Shown here piece after piece: positions 33,640 through 45,329 of a stretch of 64,000 bases of DNA. The translations under genes were made by a program, and so were the position numbers. Below the pieces are notes generated by a model. The model worked only from the letters and a program-made list of their open reading frames with translations, ran no database searches and was not told the origin of the DNA. Numbering within the stretch: position 1 is the stretch's first letter; the number at the start of each line of letters is the position of its first letter. Source of the stretch: Symbiodinium natans (taxonomy: Eukaryota; Sar; Dinophyceae; Suessiales; Symbiodiniaceae); the NCBI GenBank assembly GCA_905221605.1, contig CAJNDS010002164.1, positions 186,001 to 250,000 of the forward strand, given 5' to 3'.

Positions 33640-35400
33640 TCTTGGGCCGTGGCCAAGCACGGTATGAGATGCCAGTGCCCCATCTGACAGGCCAGATGTA
33701 GCGGGGTGAAGCCTCAGTGGTTCCCTGGCAGCACACTCCCCAGGCTTACAGAACTGTATACGTGGATTGAGTTCGTGAAGGGCTTTCAAGGCACACTTGA
33801 CCAAAGAATCCCCTTAATAAGTAGCCACATACGCGTTTGAGCCAAGAAGCCGAGAAGACTGTCCGGCGAGCTGCGGGCGCCCTGATGGACACCGGGTGTG
33901 CATGGAAGGGAATTTGGAGGTTTCGACATTGACGGGATCATGTTTGCCAGGGACCTGCGCCACCAGAGCCTCCACTAGCTCAGTAGAACCACGCTCCACT
34001 GCCTGGCAACGGGGTCATGACAAGATGTTCAAGATTGTCGAGATCGAGCTTAAGATGTGGCCCGGGGGACCGCCAGGAGAGGAGTCCAGCTGTCAGCCGG
34101 ACTCCGGGTATCCACCTCGAGCACAAGGTCTTCATGTTGACTTCGGCAGGAAACTACGAATCACCCTGCCAGGGTGATGATCTGATGGTGTGGCGGCAGA
34201 CGGTTACAGTGGGCCAACTGCATTTGCTTTGTGAAAAAACGCCAGAAGAAGCATCGCCGAGCGAGCTTGAGAGCTGCGCTGGGAAGTTGTGCTGGCACAG
34301 AATCGAGATGATCTCTAGCTTCCTGACAAGATCCGGATGCTTCTCATCAGATGTCAGTAGTCCCCAACAATTTAGCAACCCATCAACGTCGAGTCCAGTA
34401 CACGCAATCATGGCAGGCAGGCTCTTCAAGCTCACCTTGCCCCCTCACAGCCATGACCTTGACAGAGAAGCGTGGAGAAGCTGCTCGTAGCAAGAGGCCT
34501 TTCCAGGTCTGAGAGTGCAGCCATGGGCGGATCACCCAACGTAGCTGAATCAAGATCCTCCCACCTCAGGCACAAGCATCATGGTATATGATCTGATGGA
34601 ACAGTACTCATACTCTAGTAAGGGAGACCATGGGATCGCTGAATTAAACTCTTCCTGCACCGTGGTCTCGCCAAGGCATCGGCACAGATGTTGCGACGGA
34701 GTCGCGGCGGCCCAGGCTAACTGCAGCAGGCACCAGCAACACAGATGGAAGCAGGCGTCCCGTGAACCTCCTAAACCCTAAGCCTAAACCCTAAACAACC
34801 CTAAACTCTATAGAACCCCCAGAAACTGTAACTCAGGCCGCCGCGCATTGTGACGTAGGGGCCACTAGGGTCCACCTGCAGCCGCCTTCAGCGCTGCGAG
34901 GATTGACCAGAACCCAACAAATGCTTGGTGTTTGTCGTCTTTTTGGAGGGGAGCTTGGGTCACCAGCCGGCACGCATCCCAAGCTTTCCACCAACATTGC
35001 GAACTTGGCGCTCTGAGTGTCGAGCTGGCGCCGTGCCCACTGACAGAGGGCCTGCAGGCAAATCGTCTGTAAACATGTTGCTTCAAGTCTCCACAGTCGC
35101 ATGCGAGACACCTCTTTGAATCATCCAGCATTATCCAACCCTACCGCGAGCCCTTGGCCCCTACTAGTATAAGCCCCGAAACCCCTTGAGCATCTCCGCC
35201 TGCACACAGCCCACGTGTCCCAGAGCGGCGGCCAACGCAAGAGGCCTGGCTAGCACCAAAGGGCCTTCCCGCCCCCGACATATGGCACACTCTGATGTCG
35301 AATTTGTGTGGGTGTGTGTGCGTGCATATAAACATACACATGTAGAGACTTTCACTTTGCCGGCTACTGTTGCGGCGGCGATAAAGCCCGTCTAGTGCGT
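33640..35400 (-). CDS. Ankyrin-repeat-like protein, scattered exons
   Basis: Ankyrin repeats are helix-turn-helix protein-binding modules. On the minus strand, near 35250-35195, PLALAAALGHVGCVQ reads like the first helix pair of a repeat. It can be joined GC-AG to a piece near 35055-34960 (ALCQWARRQLDTQSAKFAM). About 34435-34230 holds a long open piece with LPAMIACTGLDVDGLLNCW and PDLVRKLEIISILCQHN. At 34130-34060 is EVDTRSPADSWTPLLAV. At 33999-33850 is STELVEALVAQVPGKHDPVN. At about 33712-33655 is GFTPLHLACQMGHWHL, which fits the G-x-TPLHLAxxxGH consensus. Phases of most joins are unverified, and start and stop were not found. The ankyrin call rests mainly on the last and first pieces. Confidence 0.5.
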
Positions 35401-35409
35401 AGGGCATGG

Positions 35410-37397
35410 ACTCATAACCTCTTGGACCGTAACCAAGGGGAACCAGGAATCAGCAGATATAAACTAGGTGTACCTTAACCGGCGTATTTCGGGTGAGGCT
35501 TGGCAGATAAACTATGGTAGCGAGGGCATAACTCTCACAGCTTTACACAAGACATCTGAGAATCCTTCGCTACTCTGCTTTGCAAGCTTGTCAACGCGTG
35601 CCTGGCAACCTATGTGGCTAGGAGCGTGTACGTTGCACAGGCTGGCAAATCGAATTCTCTAACTCTAACTCTTCTGGAGTGGAGAATCGTTTCAGCATGT
35701 TCGAAGCTCATCTGAAGCAGCCTCGCAATAATCTTTGAGCTTTGCAGTAGGTGGCTGCAAAGCCGAGTGGGTGGCACGAAGTTTAGGGCGTCTTGCTGAT
35801 TGACTCTGCAATTTCCACGTATTCGTTGCCAAATGCAGTACCTCTAGAGCAGCGTGCTACCAAAACCGGCATGGGGCTCCTATTCTGCTGGCATGAGGAC
35901 GATGGTACTGTCTTGCTACTACCCTCAGAAGATGAGGAATATGATGCCTGAACTAAACCCCAAAAACCCACCAAAGAAGCCAGTGGCTCGTGAGCTGCCG
36001 CTCATTCCTGCCGAGCGGGCCAAATCACTGGGCAAGAAGGGCCATCGAATCCAGGAAGTTGCATCTGCACAGCCCCAAAGATACCCGAAATGATATCCAA
36101 ACACAAGGGCCCAAGTCCTGGTCCGCGGGACACCTGCGGAGCTCTGGTACTGTAGGAATCTTTGGGGTGTTTTATACTCTGCGCAGTAGAGGATCGTAGA
36201 GGACCGCAAGCCAGCGTCTCAACATATTGCAACTCCGGGATTCACGGCAAACACGCGTACTTCCAGCTGCCTGCACCCCTAATCCTTTCCAGATGCCTTT
36301 CGAACTTTGCACCCCAGCGAAAGAAGCAGTCTACTAAACACTAGGGGAAATAGGAAAAAGATGTTCCCTCCCTGTGACGACCAACCTTCTGCAGGACCAG
36401 CTTCTGAGCGTTGAGACCTCCACACTGCTCGGGGCAACTGCGTTCTCTTGCGGGGGTCATGTACGAGTGCAGTGGTGACGTGCTGAAGACAGGTCAACAC
36501 ACCTGCAGCATTCCCCAAGAAGTACCGTCAGTGCAGCATTTCTGGGCATGAGTGCCAAAGACATGCAACGATGGCTTCCAACAACTACACGTGCAAGTTT
36601 TCAAGGTGGTAGTGCATGAGGTCCCCGCGATCGGCTATCCTCTGCCTTAGAGCACAACCGTGAAGGCAAGTTGGAGCTCTACATGGGCTGACAAAAACCA
36701 TCCTTCGAGTTTGAAGGGTCAAAGATATGAGCATTTCCCAAAGTAGGGGGCACCTCTAATACACCCCCTAATAGAATAGAATCCCCCTTAAAGGGACCCC
36801 CCAAAAAGGGTACCCCTAGTCTCGCAAACCCCATACTGCAGACAGGCTCGCGAAGACTCTGAGACTGAGGCAGGCCGCCCTCGTCCTTGTCCACCTGCTA
36901 GGAAGGATGGATGAAACCCAGCAAAAGCAGAGATCTAAGCAAACTGCAGCATCAAGAATTGTCTTACCACCATGATTTCCAGCAGAGCTCTTGTCACCAG
37001 GAGCCGCTCCCATGCGCATGATTGGGAAGCAATTCGCAAAGCACAAGAGACGACCAAGCTTCCGAGTTGCCATGAGCCCTTGCTCAGGCAGAGCAGTGCT
37101 GCAAAGCTGTACATAAGTGGCTCGGAGCTTTGGACTCTTTGCCTAGCAAGCCCTTGTCTTGTGGGGGAGGGTGGGCTGTGTCTTTTTCTGGGTGAACCGC
37201 GCAACCCATAAGCGTACCCCATTTCAGGCTAGGAAACGACCTCCGAAACCCTCGACTAGCGCAGTTAACCCAAACAGGAAAACACTTCACTTGCCTTCCC
37301 CGTTTGTTGTAAAGGCCAAAAGTATGAAAAGATGAGGATGCCTCTACGCTTCTGTGTGCTGAGTTAGAGATCAGAGACTTTCGACATCTCACTGCCA
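35410..37397. other. Intergenic stretch downstream of the dehydrogenase
   Basis: A plus-strand frame at 35854-36093 (ending QEVASAQPQRYPK) and its minus complement are open, but neither shows a domain. One dispersed element lies at 36743-36820. I see no other structure. Confidence 0.35.
36743..36820 (-). repeat. Dispersed element, family A, copy 1
   Basis: On the minus strand it reads CTAGGGGTACCCTTTTTGGG, GTCCCTTTAAGGG, ATTCTATTCTATTAGGGGGTG, then CCCCCTACTTTGGGAAAT. The copies at 39041-39110 and 63359-63437 show the same order of words. The ends (CTAGGGGTACC against GTAGGGGGCACC) are weakly inverted. Confidence 0.6.
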
Positions 37398-40300
37398 TCA
37401 CTTTACGCAGATGGTCTTCACATTCACGAACTCCAGCATGCCAAAAGCAGCGCACTCTCGGCCCAAGCCGGAGTTCTTGACGCCGCCAAATGGCAAGGAC
37501 GGGTCGGAGCGGACGAAATCGTTCACGAAGCACATGCCTGCGTCTATTTCGCTCACGGCCAGCCGCTCGCCCTGCCAAGCCACTGTCAAGCTTTAGCTTC
37601 CAAGCTAGTGACTCTGACCCTCTCTGACCAAAGACCTGCACTGTCCGCACTGATGCGTGTGGATGCGTGCTGCGCACGCTGCCAGCCTTCGCCACATCTT
37701 GTGTGAACCTTGGTGCAAGTTGTGCACCCGCAAAGCACTTCAGGCAGAGTTACAACGTTGCTGAGAGCATGCTCATGAATGTGCTTGGAGGTGGAGATGA
37801 CTGGCTTGTTGGCCCTGAGCCCTGAAGCCCTGAGCCCAAGCGACGGCTACCTCAATAATTCAGACAGAGCACACAGCCCCTGCCAGGCCATAGCTTGTTT
37901 GATTCGAGAGCCGCAGGACGTCCTCCTCATCCTCGGCCTTTGCTGATGTTGCAGGCGACCTGCCCTGTATTGCCCCGGTCTCTATCTTTTGGAGTTGGGA
38001 TGGGAAAGGTATGCAGGAACTGGTGCCTCAATGATGGCAATGACAGGACCAAAGATCTCCGTCTCAAAGGCCGTCATGCCTGTTTTCCAGGGAACGATTG
38101 CTAAAATAGTGCAACAACAGAGTACTTGCCACTTAACACCCTAAACCCTAAACCTAGTGAGAGGAACCCAGGAACCCCCTTTTCCATGCCTGGCTTCACG
38201 TCCGTCAGCACAGTGGGTGGGTAGAAGGACTTGCAGTCGCCCGATGGCGGCTCACTGGCCCCACCGCAGAGAAGCCTGCGTGTAAGCCACGACAGAAAAC
38301 AAGGATCACACGAAATCAGAAGTGAAGAGCTCGTGCCGGATCCCCAAATTGGCAACACGGGGCCGATGTCCAACAGTCTTGGGGGTGGATCATTTCGACG
38401 GCTCGAACGAAAGCCAGCACAGGCAAGTGAGAAACGCAGCTCTGAGACCACGCGAGGCCCGGGTTTGTTTTGTCGCTTTTCAAGAGGAAGCAAGTGGATA
38501 CAAGTTGGATCAAACGCCCGAGGATTCAGGATGCCTCTTGTACCAGCTCGGAAGTTTGCATGGCGTCTGTGTTCAGGAGGTCAACTGAAGCCCAAGGATT
38601 TAGTGAGGTTCTGGACGGCCACGCAGGCAAGCGTCATGAGCATCGTCAGACAAAAGATGGACCGGCACACCGAGGACCCGTAAGGGCAGGCGTAAGGTGG
38701 AAGGAAGAATCGAATGGGGTCCTGCTTGGAAACCCAGTAACCCATTGGGCGCCTACGTTGCTGAACTCCCCCAGTCTGTCGATGAGGGGGCTGCTCATAA
38801 AGTCGTTGAAGACCAATACCAGATTCCCTGATTAGCCCAACCATCGCCGCCTTTTCGCGGTCCTTTCGGCCATTTTCCGCGCACAGCAGCCAAAAACCCA
38901 CAACTCCAGCTCCTATCCTGACAAGAATCAAGCGATCACATTAGGCTCACCAAGCGTTAGAGTAGTTGGCAAAGCCCCCTTTTCGCAGCCCTCCGATGCT
39001 TTGCAGGCTGTTCTTGAAGCCTGAGGCCCCCAGGCCCAAGTTAGGTACCCTTTTGGGGGGGTCCCTTTAAGGGATTCTATACTATTCGGGGTAAAAAAGG
39101 TACCCCATATGTTGCGAAATATCCATTTCTATTCAGCAAAGACATTCCTGGGATTTTGGATGGCCCCCACATACGTCAGCCGGCGTCAGCGCTTGAGCCT
39201 CCGCATGCTCTCATGTGCTCTGCTCACTCCCACCCTCAACCCCCCTGCAGCACGGCATGTGTTTCCAGAACCCTCAGTGGTCCCACCCCAATCCAAGAAT
39301 TCGCACCAGGCGGAAAATGCGCAGCACATGCTGGACAGCGGACGAGATCTCAGGAGGACGCCTGGCACCCTGTGCTTGAGTCTCGGCCACTTGTGCCGCC
39401 ACATCATCTCGGCCCTTGGGGTGCACCAAGGGTCCGAAGTCGACGCCATACTTCCTCGACCAAAGGGGGCTTAGGGCTTAGGGCTTAGGGCTTTGGGCTT
39501 AGGGCTTTGGGCTTTGGGCTTGGGGGTTAGGGCTTAGGGCTTAGAAGGTCGAGACGGGAGGTATTTTCTCTTTGCCGACGCGAGTGAAGTCCATCCTACG
39601 AGAGCATTCGTGACAGTGCCGGACTCCAGCCCAATGTATGATTCCGGTCTGTGGTGTTTCTTATTTTGGTATCCAAAAAACCCAAAAACTGAGAATCTCG
39701 GCAAGTCTCTTCAAGGCCACCTTTTCTAAAACCTTCTGCTCAAAGGCAGCCTTGACGCGCTTGTCCACAATAGCCCTCTTCGGGGCGATGCATGTCCTTG
39801 TTTCATCTTGCTTAGCCGGCACGCGAAACGACTCTCAGATCCCAGCAGTCCTCTCAAATTCTAAAGCAACGCCCAGGGTCTGACCCGAGTTGGCGACACG
39901 CGCATTAACCACCGCCTCCGCCGCTAGGTCCAGGTCTGCATCTGCCAGGACCGCGTAGGCATCGCTGCCCCCAAGCTCGATGACCGCCTTCTTCAGCAAA
40001 CCACCGGCCTTGGCTGCCACCGCCCGGCCCGCGCCTTCGGAGCCTGTCAGCGCCACTCCTTCGCGCAGGAAAGAAGCAGCCACGCCTACGCTCATCCCTT
40101 CCCCCTAATAAAAAAACACCCCTAGTATAAAAAAAACCGCTGGCCGAAAAACCCGGTCCGGCAGTCGCCCCTTTTGATATCTCTACAGAATTAGGGGGCA
40201 GGGAAGCCTGAAACTTATTAGGTTGGGGCGGGACTCTACCATCATTTGCAGGCCTCTACTATGACAGAAATGCCCGCCGGTAACGGGGCTTGTAACAGAA

Positions 40301-41983
40301 ACTGTAACGGAAAGGAGCGGAGCTGTAACGGAGCCGTATCGGAAGGCTGCAACGGAGCGCTACCGGCTGTAGCGATGCTGTAACGGAAGCTGTAACGGAG
40401 CCGTAGCAGAAGCAGCAACTTGATAACGGACCTGTAACGGACCTGCAACGGAACTGTAACGGAGCTGTAGCTGTAACGGAGGTGCATCGAAGCTGTAAAG
40501 GAGCTGTATAACTGAGCTGTAATTGTTCGGACAAACGATCAGCACCCCCCTTTTAACAACAACCCTTTGGGGGTTTTGGGGGGGTTTTTATACGGGGGGC
40601 TTTTCATGTTAGGGGGAAGAAATTAAGACGAACCTGAAAGAAATTACCGCACCTTGTCACAACCTGCTCAGCAACCTATTTAACGCACATTCGGCACACG
40701 CGCACAAAACCTGACACTTTTTGAGATCTCCTTGCACGGAAGGGTGCTCCAGAACAGTTGACACTTGCGGTACATCAATCAGCAGGGATCGGAAGAGGCC
40801 ATCCGGGATGTCCAGCTTGGCCAACAGCTCCTCACAGACCAGGCCGCTGCCAAAGCAATTTGGCGCGTGCTTCAGAAGCACCGCGTTGCCGGCCATGAGG
40901 GTTGGTATCCCCATACGGATGACTTGCCAGATTGGGAAGTTCCAGGGCATGACCGACAGCACAGTGCCTCAGCTGATCTCAGCTGCATCAGACATCCCAA
41001 AAGCCCCTCTTCCCTTAAGGCGAATTCGCTCCAACTGAGCACCGGACCCAGTGGCTGGTAGGTCACGAACGACTTCTTGAAACCTGGAAGCGCCGGATAC
41101 TCCGTGTCTTCCAAGAACTTCGCACCGTTCTCTACATACCAGTCGACCTGGGTCGATGCAGGCGAGAGAAAATCCACGAATGCGAAAGAGTCGTATGAGA
41201 ACCGGGAACATGGTCCACAACTTGCCAGGTCGCCAGGTATGCACACTTCAGCACCTCTGCCTTTCCTTGCGCTACAGGCTTCCCCATCTCTTGGCAGACG
41301 AGATCTGCGACCTGGAAACGAGGACTGAGGCGTTGCATGAGATTTACCAGATGAAAATGTCCGAAGCACCCGCACCTTCAACAAACGAAACAACATCGCC
41401 AAAGCTTTCCGAGCCCTTGCTGGCTCCATGGACGAATGAAAACCTTTGCAATGGCAATCGTCGTACACAACCCCGAACTCCACGAACTCCTCGAACTCTT
41501 CGAACTTCCGAACCCCCCTCCTCCGGGTCTCCTCCCCCCTCCCCCCGGCCCGCCACCATCTGGGCCTCCTCCGCGCGGCTGCGCAGCGCCTCCCCCAGCG
41601 GCGCGAATGCCGCGACCCGCTCCGAGGCAGGGCGGCGCCGCCAGGCCTTTGTGGCGGAAGTTGAGGAAAGTCTCGGGGAATGTTTCGGGGAATGTTTCGG
41701 GGAGGTGCGGTGGATTCTGGAGAGGGCATGGCAGATGCACGATGGACGGGAGCCATATAGATGCCGCCTGCTGAGCGGTGGTGGCGCTTGCGAGAATCTG
41801 CTGCACTTCTGCACCCGTCCTCAGTCAACGACAGCTCACTGACGCCAGTGAAATGAAAACCTTGCAGGCAAGGCTCATCTCTTCGTACACTTTGAACGTC
41901 TCGGAAGTCTGCGGGTTGATCTGGGGGAACCTGAAAGGCAAGTGTTGCAAACTGCCCACCCGGAAGCAATAAATCAAGCTCAT
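37398..41983 (-). CDS. NAD(P)-dependent succinate-semialdehyde-type dehydrogenase (14 exons)
   Basis: Aldehyde dehydrogenases of this type oxidise succinate semialdehyde to succinate; the substrate is inferred from similarity to the bacterial Sad/YneI group. Exons: 41983-41861, 41800-41768, 41646-41566, 41311-41222, 41147-41048, 40967-40731, 40058-39881, 39796-39721, 39450-39362, 38275-38190, 38079-38027, 37937-37873, 37708-37687, 37571-37398. They sum to 1,407 nt, exactly 469 codons. Landmarks: INPQTSETF (N-terminus), [23 protein letters not shown] (about 148-157), LLKHAPN, catalytic Glu249 in IELGGSDA, catalytic Cys283 in [21 protein letters not shown], and C-terminal [14 protein letters not shown]. 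Donors are GT (5), GC (6) and GA (2). Exon 13 is only 22 nt. An upstream in-frame ATG at 42088 would add 35 residues that could be a mitochondrial presequence. Confidence 0.93.
39041..39110 (+). repeat. Dispersed element, family A, copy 2 (dehydrogenase intron 9)
   Basis: TTAGGTACCCTTTTGGGGGG, GTCCCTTTAAGGGATTCTAT, then GGGGTAAAAAAGGTACCCC. The ends GGTACC are inverted. It lies in the 1,086-bp intron between exons 9 and 10. Confidence 0.6.
39470..39545. repeat. Degenerate telomere-like TTAGGGC / TTTGGGC repeat
   Basis: About ten 7-base units of GGGCTTA and GGGCTTT on the plus strand, in dehydrogenase intron 8. They resemble TTTAGGG with a shifted base. Confidence 0.8.
40100..40620. repeat. 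Minisatellite and inverted ends in dehydrogenase intron 6
   Basis: Between exon 6 (ending 40731) and exon 7 (starting 40058), about 20 units of GGAGCTGTAACG and relatives fill 40285-40530. On either side lie related AT/G-rich words in opposite sense: TTCCCCCTAATA with CCCCTAGTATAAAAAAAACC at 40099-40140, and GGTTTTTATACGGGGGGC with TTAGGGGGAAG at 40578-40618. The intron is 672 nt with a GA donor (AAG|GAGATC) and acceptor GAAG|GAG. Confidence 0.7.
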
Positions 41984-42525
41984 TTTGGCGATCTCCAGTG
42001 TGCCAGGAGGCGTCTTCAAGCTTCGGCTTCCCGTCCAGGCGAAGCGGTGCAGACCGCTTAGATTTGGCAATCGCTGAAACATCGCCATATCGAAAGTGCT
42101 AGAGTTGCTCGCTGTTCAAGTCGGGGTTCTGCTTCATGCTGGCCTAGTCAGTGGCGGCTATTCGGCAAGGTGTGGGCTCGGAATTTGTGTGTCGCTTGAG
42201 GCTGTTCTTTCTCGTGACTGCAGTGAGCCTTTCACAAGAAGTCAGACAAGCGTTTGTTGCTTCAATGCGGCAGACTGGCAGACAGATTGAATCAAGCATG
42301 GAGTGCTGCGATGGGTGTGATTGAGCTAGTCATCTAGCATGTCGAATCATTCGCAACAGGGTGGCGAGCCTCTGGCACGGCGCCACTGATTCTTCCTGAA
42401 ACAAAGAGAAACACGGAGCAGCTGCGTCTGCAAAGGTCCAGTCTTGAACTGCTGCAAAACGACTTTCTTGGGATTGACCTAATCGCCCAGCAGCACCCCT
42501 AATACATGATGATGCTCTCATGGAT

Positions 42526-42928
42526 AAACCCTAAATCCTAAATCCTAAACCCTAAACCCTAAACCCTAAACCCTAAACCCTAAACCCTAAACCAAACCCT
42601 AAACCCTAAACCCCTAAACCCCTAAACCCCTAAACCCCTAAACCCCTAAACCCCTAAACCCCTAAACCCCTAAACCCCTAAACCCCTAAACCCCTAAACC
42701 CCTAAACCCCTAAACCCCTAAACCCCTAAACCCCTAAACACCTAAACCCCTAAACCCCTAAACCCCTAAACCCCTAAACCCCTAAACCCCTAAACCCCTA
42801 AACACCTAAACACCTAAACCCCTAAACCCCTAAACCCCTAAACCCCTAAACCCCTAAACCCCTAAACCCCTAAACCCCTAAACCCCTAAACCCCTAAACC
42901 CTAAACCCTCAACCCCTAAACCCCAAAC
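42526..42928. repeat. Long interstitial telomere-like array, CCCTAAA then CCCCTAAA
   Basis: The array opens with about seven CCCTAAA units, then changes to roughly three dozen CCCCTAAA units (8-mers) with three CACCTAAA variants, and closes with CCCTAAA again. It is the longest telomere-like block in the window. It lies just upstream of the dehydrogenase start, with nothing recognisable between 42089 and 42525. Confidence 0.95.
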
Positions 42929-43616
42929 GGCACAAGGAAGCCTTGCCATGGCTGGACCTGCGCCCCAGTCTGGCCCCAACTGAGCCCCTGGCGAGCGCAT
43001 CAGCGAGAGACCTCCAGCCTCAGGAGCGTTGCGGCTTCGTGTGGACATGCCTCCCAGAATCCCAGAAACCAGTCTAAACCCTGAACCCTGAACCCATCTG
43101 AACCTCTAGAAAACATCTAGCAACATCTAGAAACATCTGGAAACGTCTAGAAACCCTAACTTCCTCAGCCTGCAGGATTGGCTCGATGAGGTGGTCTTGT
43201 CCGAGGCGGATGGCCAGGAGGAGGTGCTGCGAACAAGACATTCATCTTGCTTTGTCGATTAGGGGGGCTCTGAGGAGGTTGGAGGATCAGAACTGATTCT
43301 AGGCTGTCTTCAGGCTGCTGGCGCGGCGGCACGACAGGTACTCTAAAATTCTGTCGCCACGCTCGACCGGGACCGCTCGAGTGGCGAGGCTGGGCTGGCT
43401 GTAAGGCTTCAAGCAATCTAACAGCAATCTAACACGTGCCCAGCAGCCGTCAGGATTACAGACTCTCCCCCAGCCTCATGAGAAGGCTGGATCTGATCCA
43501 GCAGCTGCAGGAGCATGAAGGGTGACTGCTGAATAGCAGCTGTCACACAGAGTGCCTGAACGAGTGGGCTGCGAAGCTCACAGCTGTAGGTTGAGCACAC
43601 GAGCACCGTTGAAAGA

Positions 43617-44141
43617 ATGCTCTTCTCTTCGCTTCAATGTTTCGAGCACATCGTCCTGCTCCTGAAGGCTGAGCCTTTCAACGTAGTCGAAAGACAGGTA
43701 CCTGGCAGGAACCCAATACAGGTTTCGGAAAAGCGTTCAGCAGCTATCCCACGAAGGCAAATGTGTCGTGGAAGCTCACAAAGCATCTACTTGGGGACAC
43801 CTCCGTCGGTCTACAAAACAACCTCTGTCGACTTGCCGGCAGCACCCCCGCACGAGCTGCTCCTGAACGGCGCAACATTGAGGTGTGCCACTGCAGATCT
43901 TCCAGCCGGGGGACGAGGCATTGCTTCAAACGAAGATACGAGTCGCATGGGATGGGAGGGAGCGTTGGCCGCCTGCACCGCTATAGGTTTCCTTCCGCAG
44001 GCTGTGCAGCGCTTCATCCCGGCTGAAAGGCTGAATGATGCTTTCCGGAAGCTGTGTGCAACCCTCGAGGCTCGAATCATGCTTCCGATGCACACTCTTC
44101 ATCCTTACTGCAAGGCAGTCGGCAGGATGGCAAGTCATTGA
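43617..44141 (+). CDS. Unrecognised open frame, 174 codons
   Basis: I do not recognise it. The frame opens with ATG at 43617 and includes ERLNDAFRKLCATLEARI near its end. No domain, signal peptide or membrane segment is clear. The opposite strand is also open over part of it (43811-44095). It may be one exon of a larger gene, or chance. The flanks 42929-43616 and 44142-44639 show nothing convincing. Confidence 0.2.
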   Translation: MLFSSLQCFEHIVLLLKAEPFNVVERQVPGRNPIQVSEKRSAAIPRRQMCRGSSQSIYLGTPPSVYKTTSVDLPAAPPHELLLNGATLRCATADLPAGGRGIASNEDTSRMGWEGALAACTAIGFLPQAVQRFIPAERLNDAFRKLCATLEARIMLPMHTLHPYCKAVGRMASH

Positions 44142-44636
44142 CACGACATGTTTCTTTGAGTTTGGCATGTTCACAGCACACAACAAGAATGTGAACAAGC
44201 GGTTCAGCTTCACGGCACACGGGAGAGCAGAACAGTCTTAACCCGAAAATTGCGTTCCTACACGCTGCTCACGTAAGAAAATCCTCAATGGTGCGATCAG
44301 TGCGATCCGTCCATCCGAGGGGCTTTGTGCCTTTTTCGTCCCACAACACTTGCTGCTTAAAGCAGCAGGTAGGCGATTGGGGATTTCAGGGACCCTGTGC
44401 ATGGCCCTGGGTGTCCGAACCAGAAAACGCGTACACAAAAGCTCCCTGCTTTTTGCAATGATGCCCTGTGCTTGTTCTGTGTCCTGCTTGTTCTCCAGTG
44501 CCAGAAGCAGAGGCTTGCTCCCCAAGGAAGCAGGCAAAGAGCCATCGACCAACTGAAGCAACTCGAACTCGACGTATGGAAGCTGCGAGGGCACGCCGAC
44601 AACGCCTCCGCAAGTTCACGGACAGCATCTAGACAA

Positions 44637-44646
44637 CAACATCATC

Positions 44647-44677
<31 letters not shown>

Positions 44678-45084
44678 GCTGCTACTGCTACTGCTCCTGC
44701 TAGTGGTCCTGCTAATGCTCCCACTACTTCTCCTGCTACTGCTCCTGCTACTGCTGCTGACGCGCACCGGGCGACCAGACGACCGGAACGAATGGACGAC
44801 CGGACGACAGACGACGGGACTGCGAGACGACGTGACGACGAGACGACCGGACGACCGACGGAGACACCGACGCCGCCGCCGACGACGAGGAGGACGACGA
44901 CGACGAGGAGGACGACGAGGACGACGAGGACGACGAGGACGACGAGGACGACGAGGACGACGAGGACGACGACGACGACGACGAGGAGGACGACGAGGAG
45001 GACGACGACGAGGACGACGACGAGGACGACGAGGAGGACGACGACGAGGACGACGACGAGGACGACGACGAGGACGACGACGAG

Positions 45085-45123
<39 letters not shown>

Positions 45124-45191
45124 GAGCACGAGGACGACGACGAGGAGCACGAGGACGACGACGAGGAGCACGAGGACGACGACGAGGACGA

Positions 45192-45238
<47 letters not shown>

Positions 45239-45239
45239 C

Positions 45240-45284
<45 letters not shown>

Positions 45285-45320
45285 CGACCACCACCACCAC
45301 CACCACCACCACCACTACAT
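44637..45320. repeat. CAA, CTG, GAC/GAG and CCA trinucleotide repeats
   Basis: CAACAA (44640-44677) is followed by CTGCTACTGCTC-type units (to about 44760), then some 500 bp of GAC and GAG triplets with a few GAGCAC units, and finally CCACCA to about 45315. The triplets keep several frames open (283-358 codons: Arg-, Thr- or Val/Leu-rich), which is a by-product. The Arg/Asp composition resembles no known protein. Confidence 0.92.
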
Positions 45321-45329
45321 ATGACAGGC

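Noticed and set aside
38581-38931. Minus-strand frame in dehydrogenase intron 9 ([18 protein letters not shown] in another frame)
   Set aside because: Exons 9 and 10 of the dehydrogenase join across it with correct phase and a GC donor. The open piece has no aldehyde dehydrogenase similarity.
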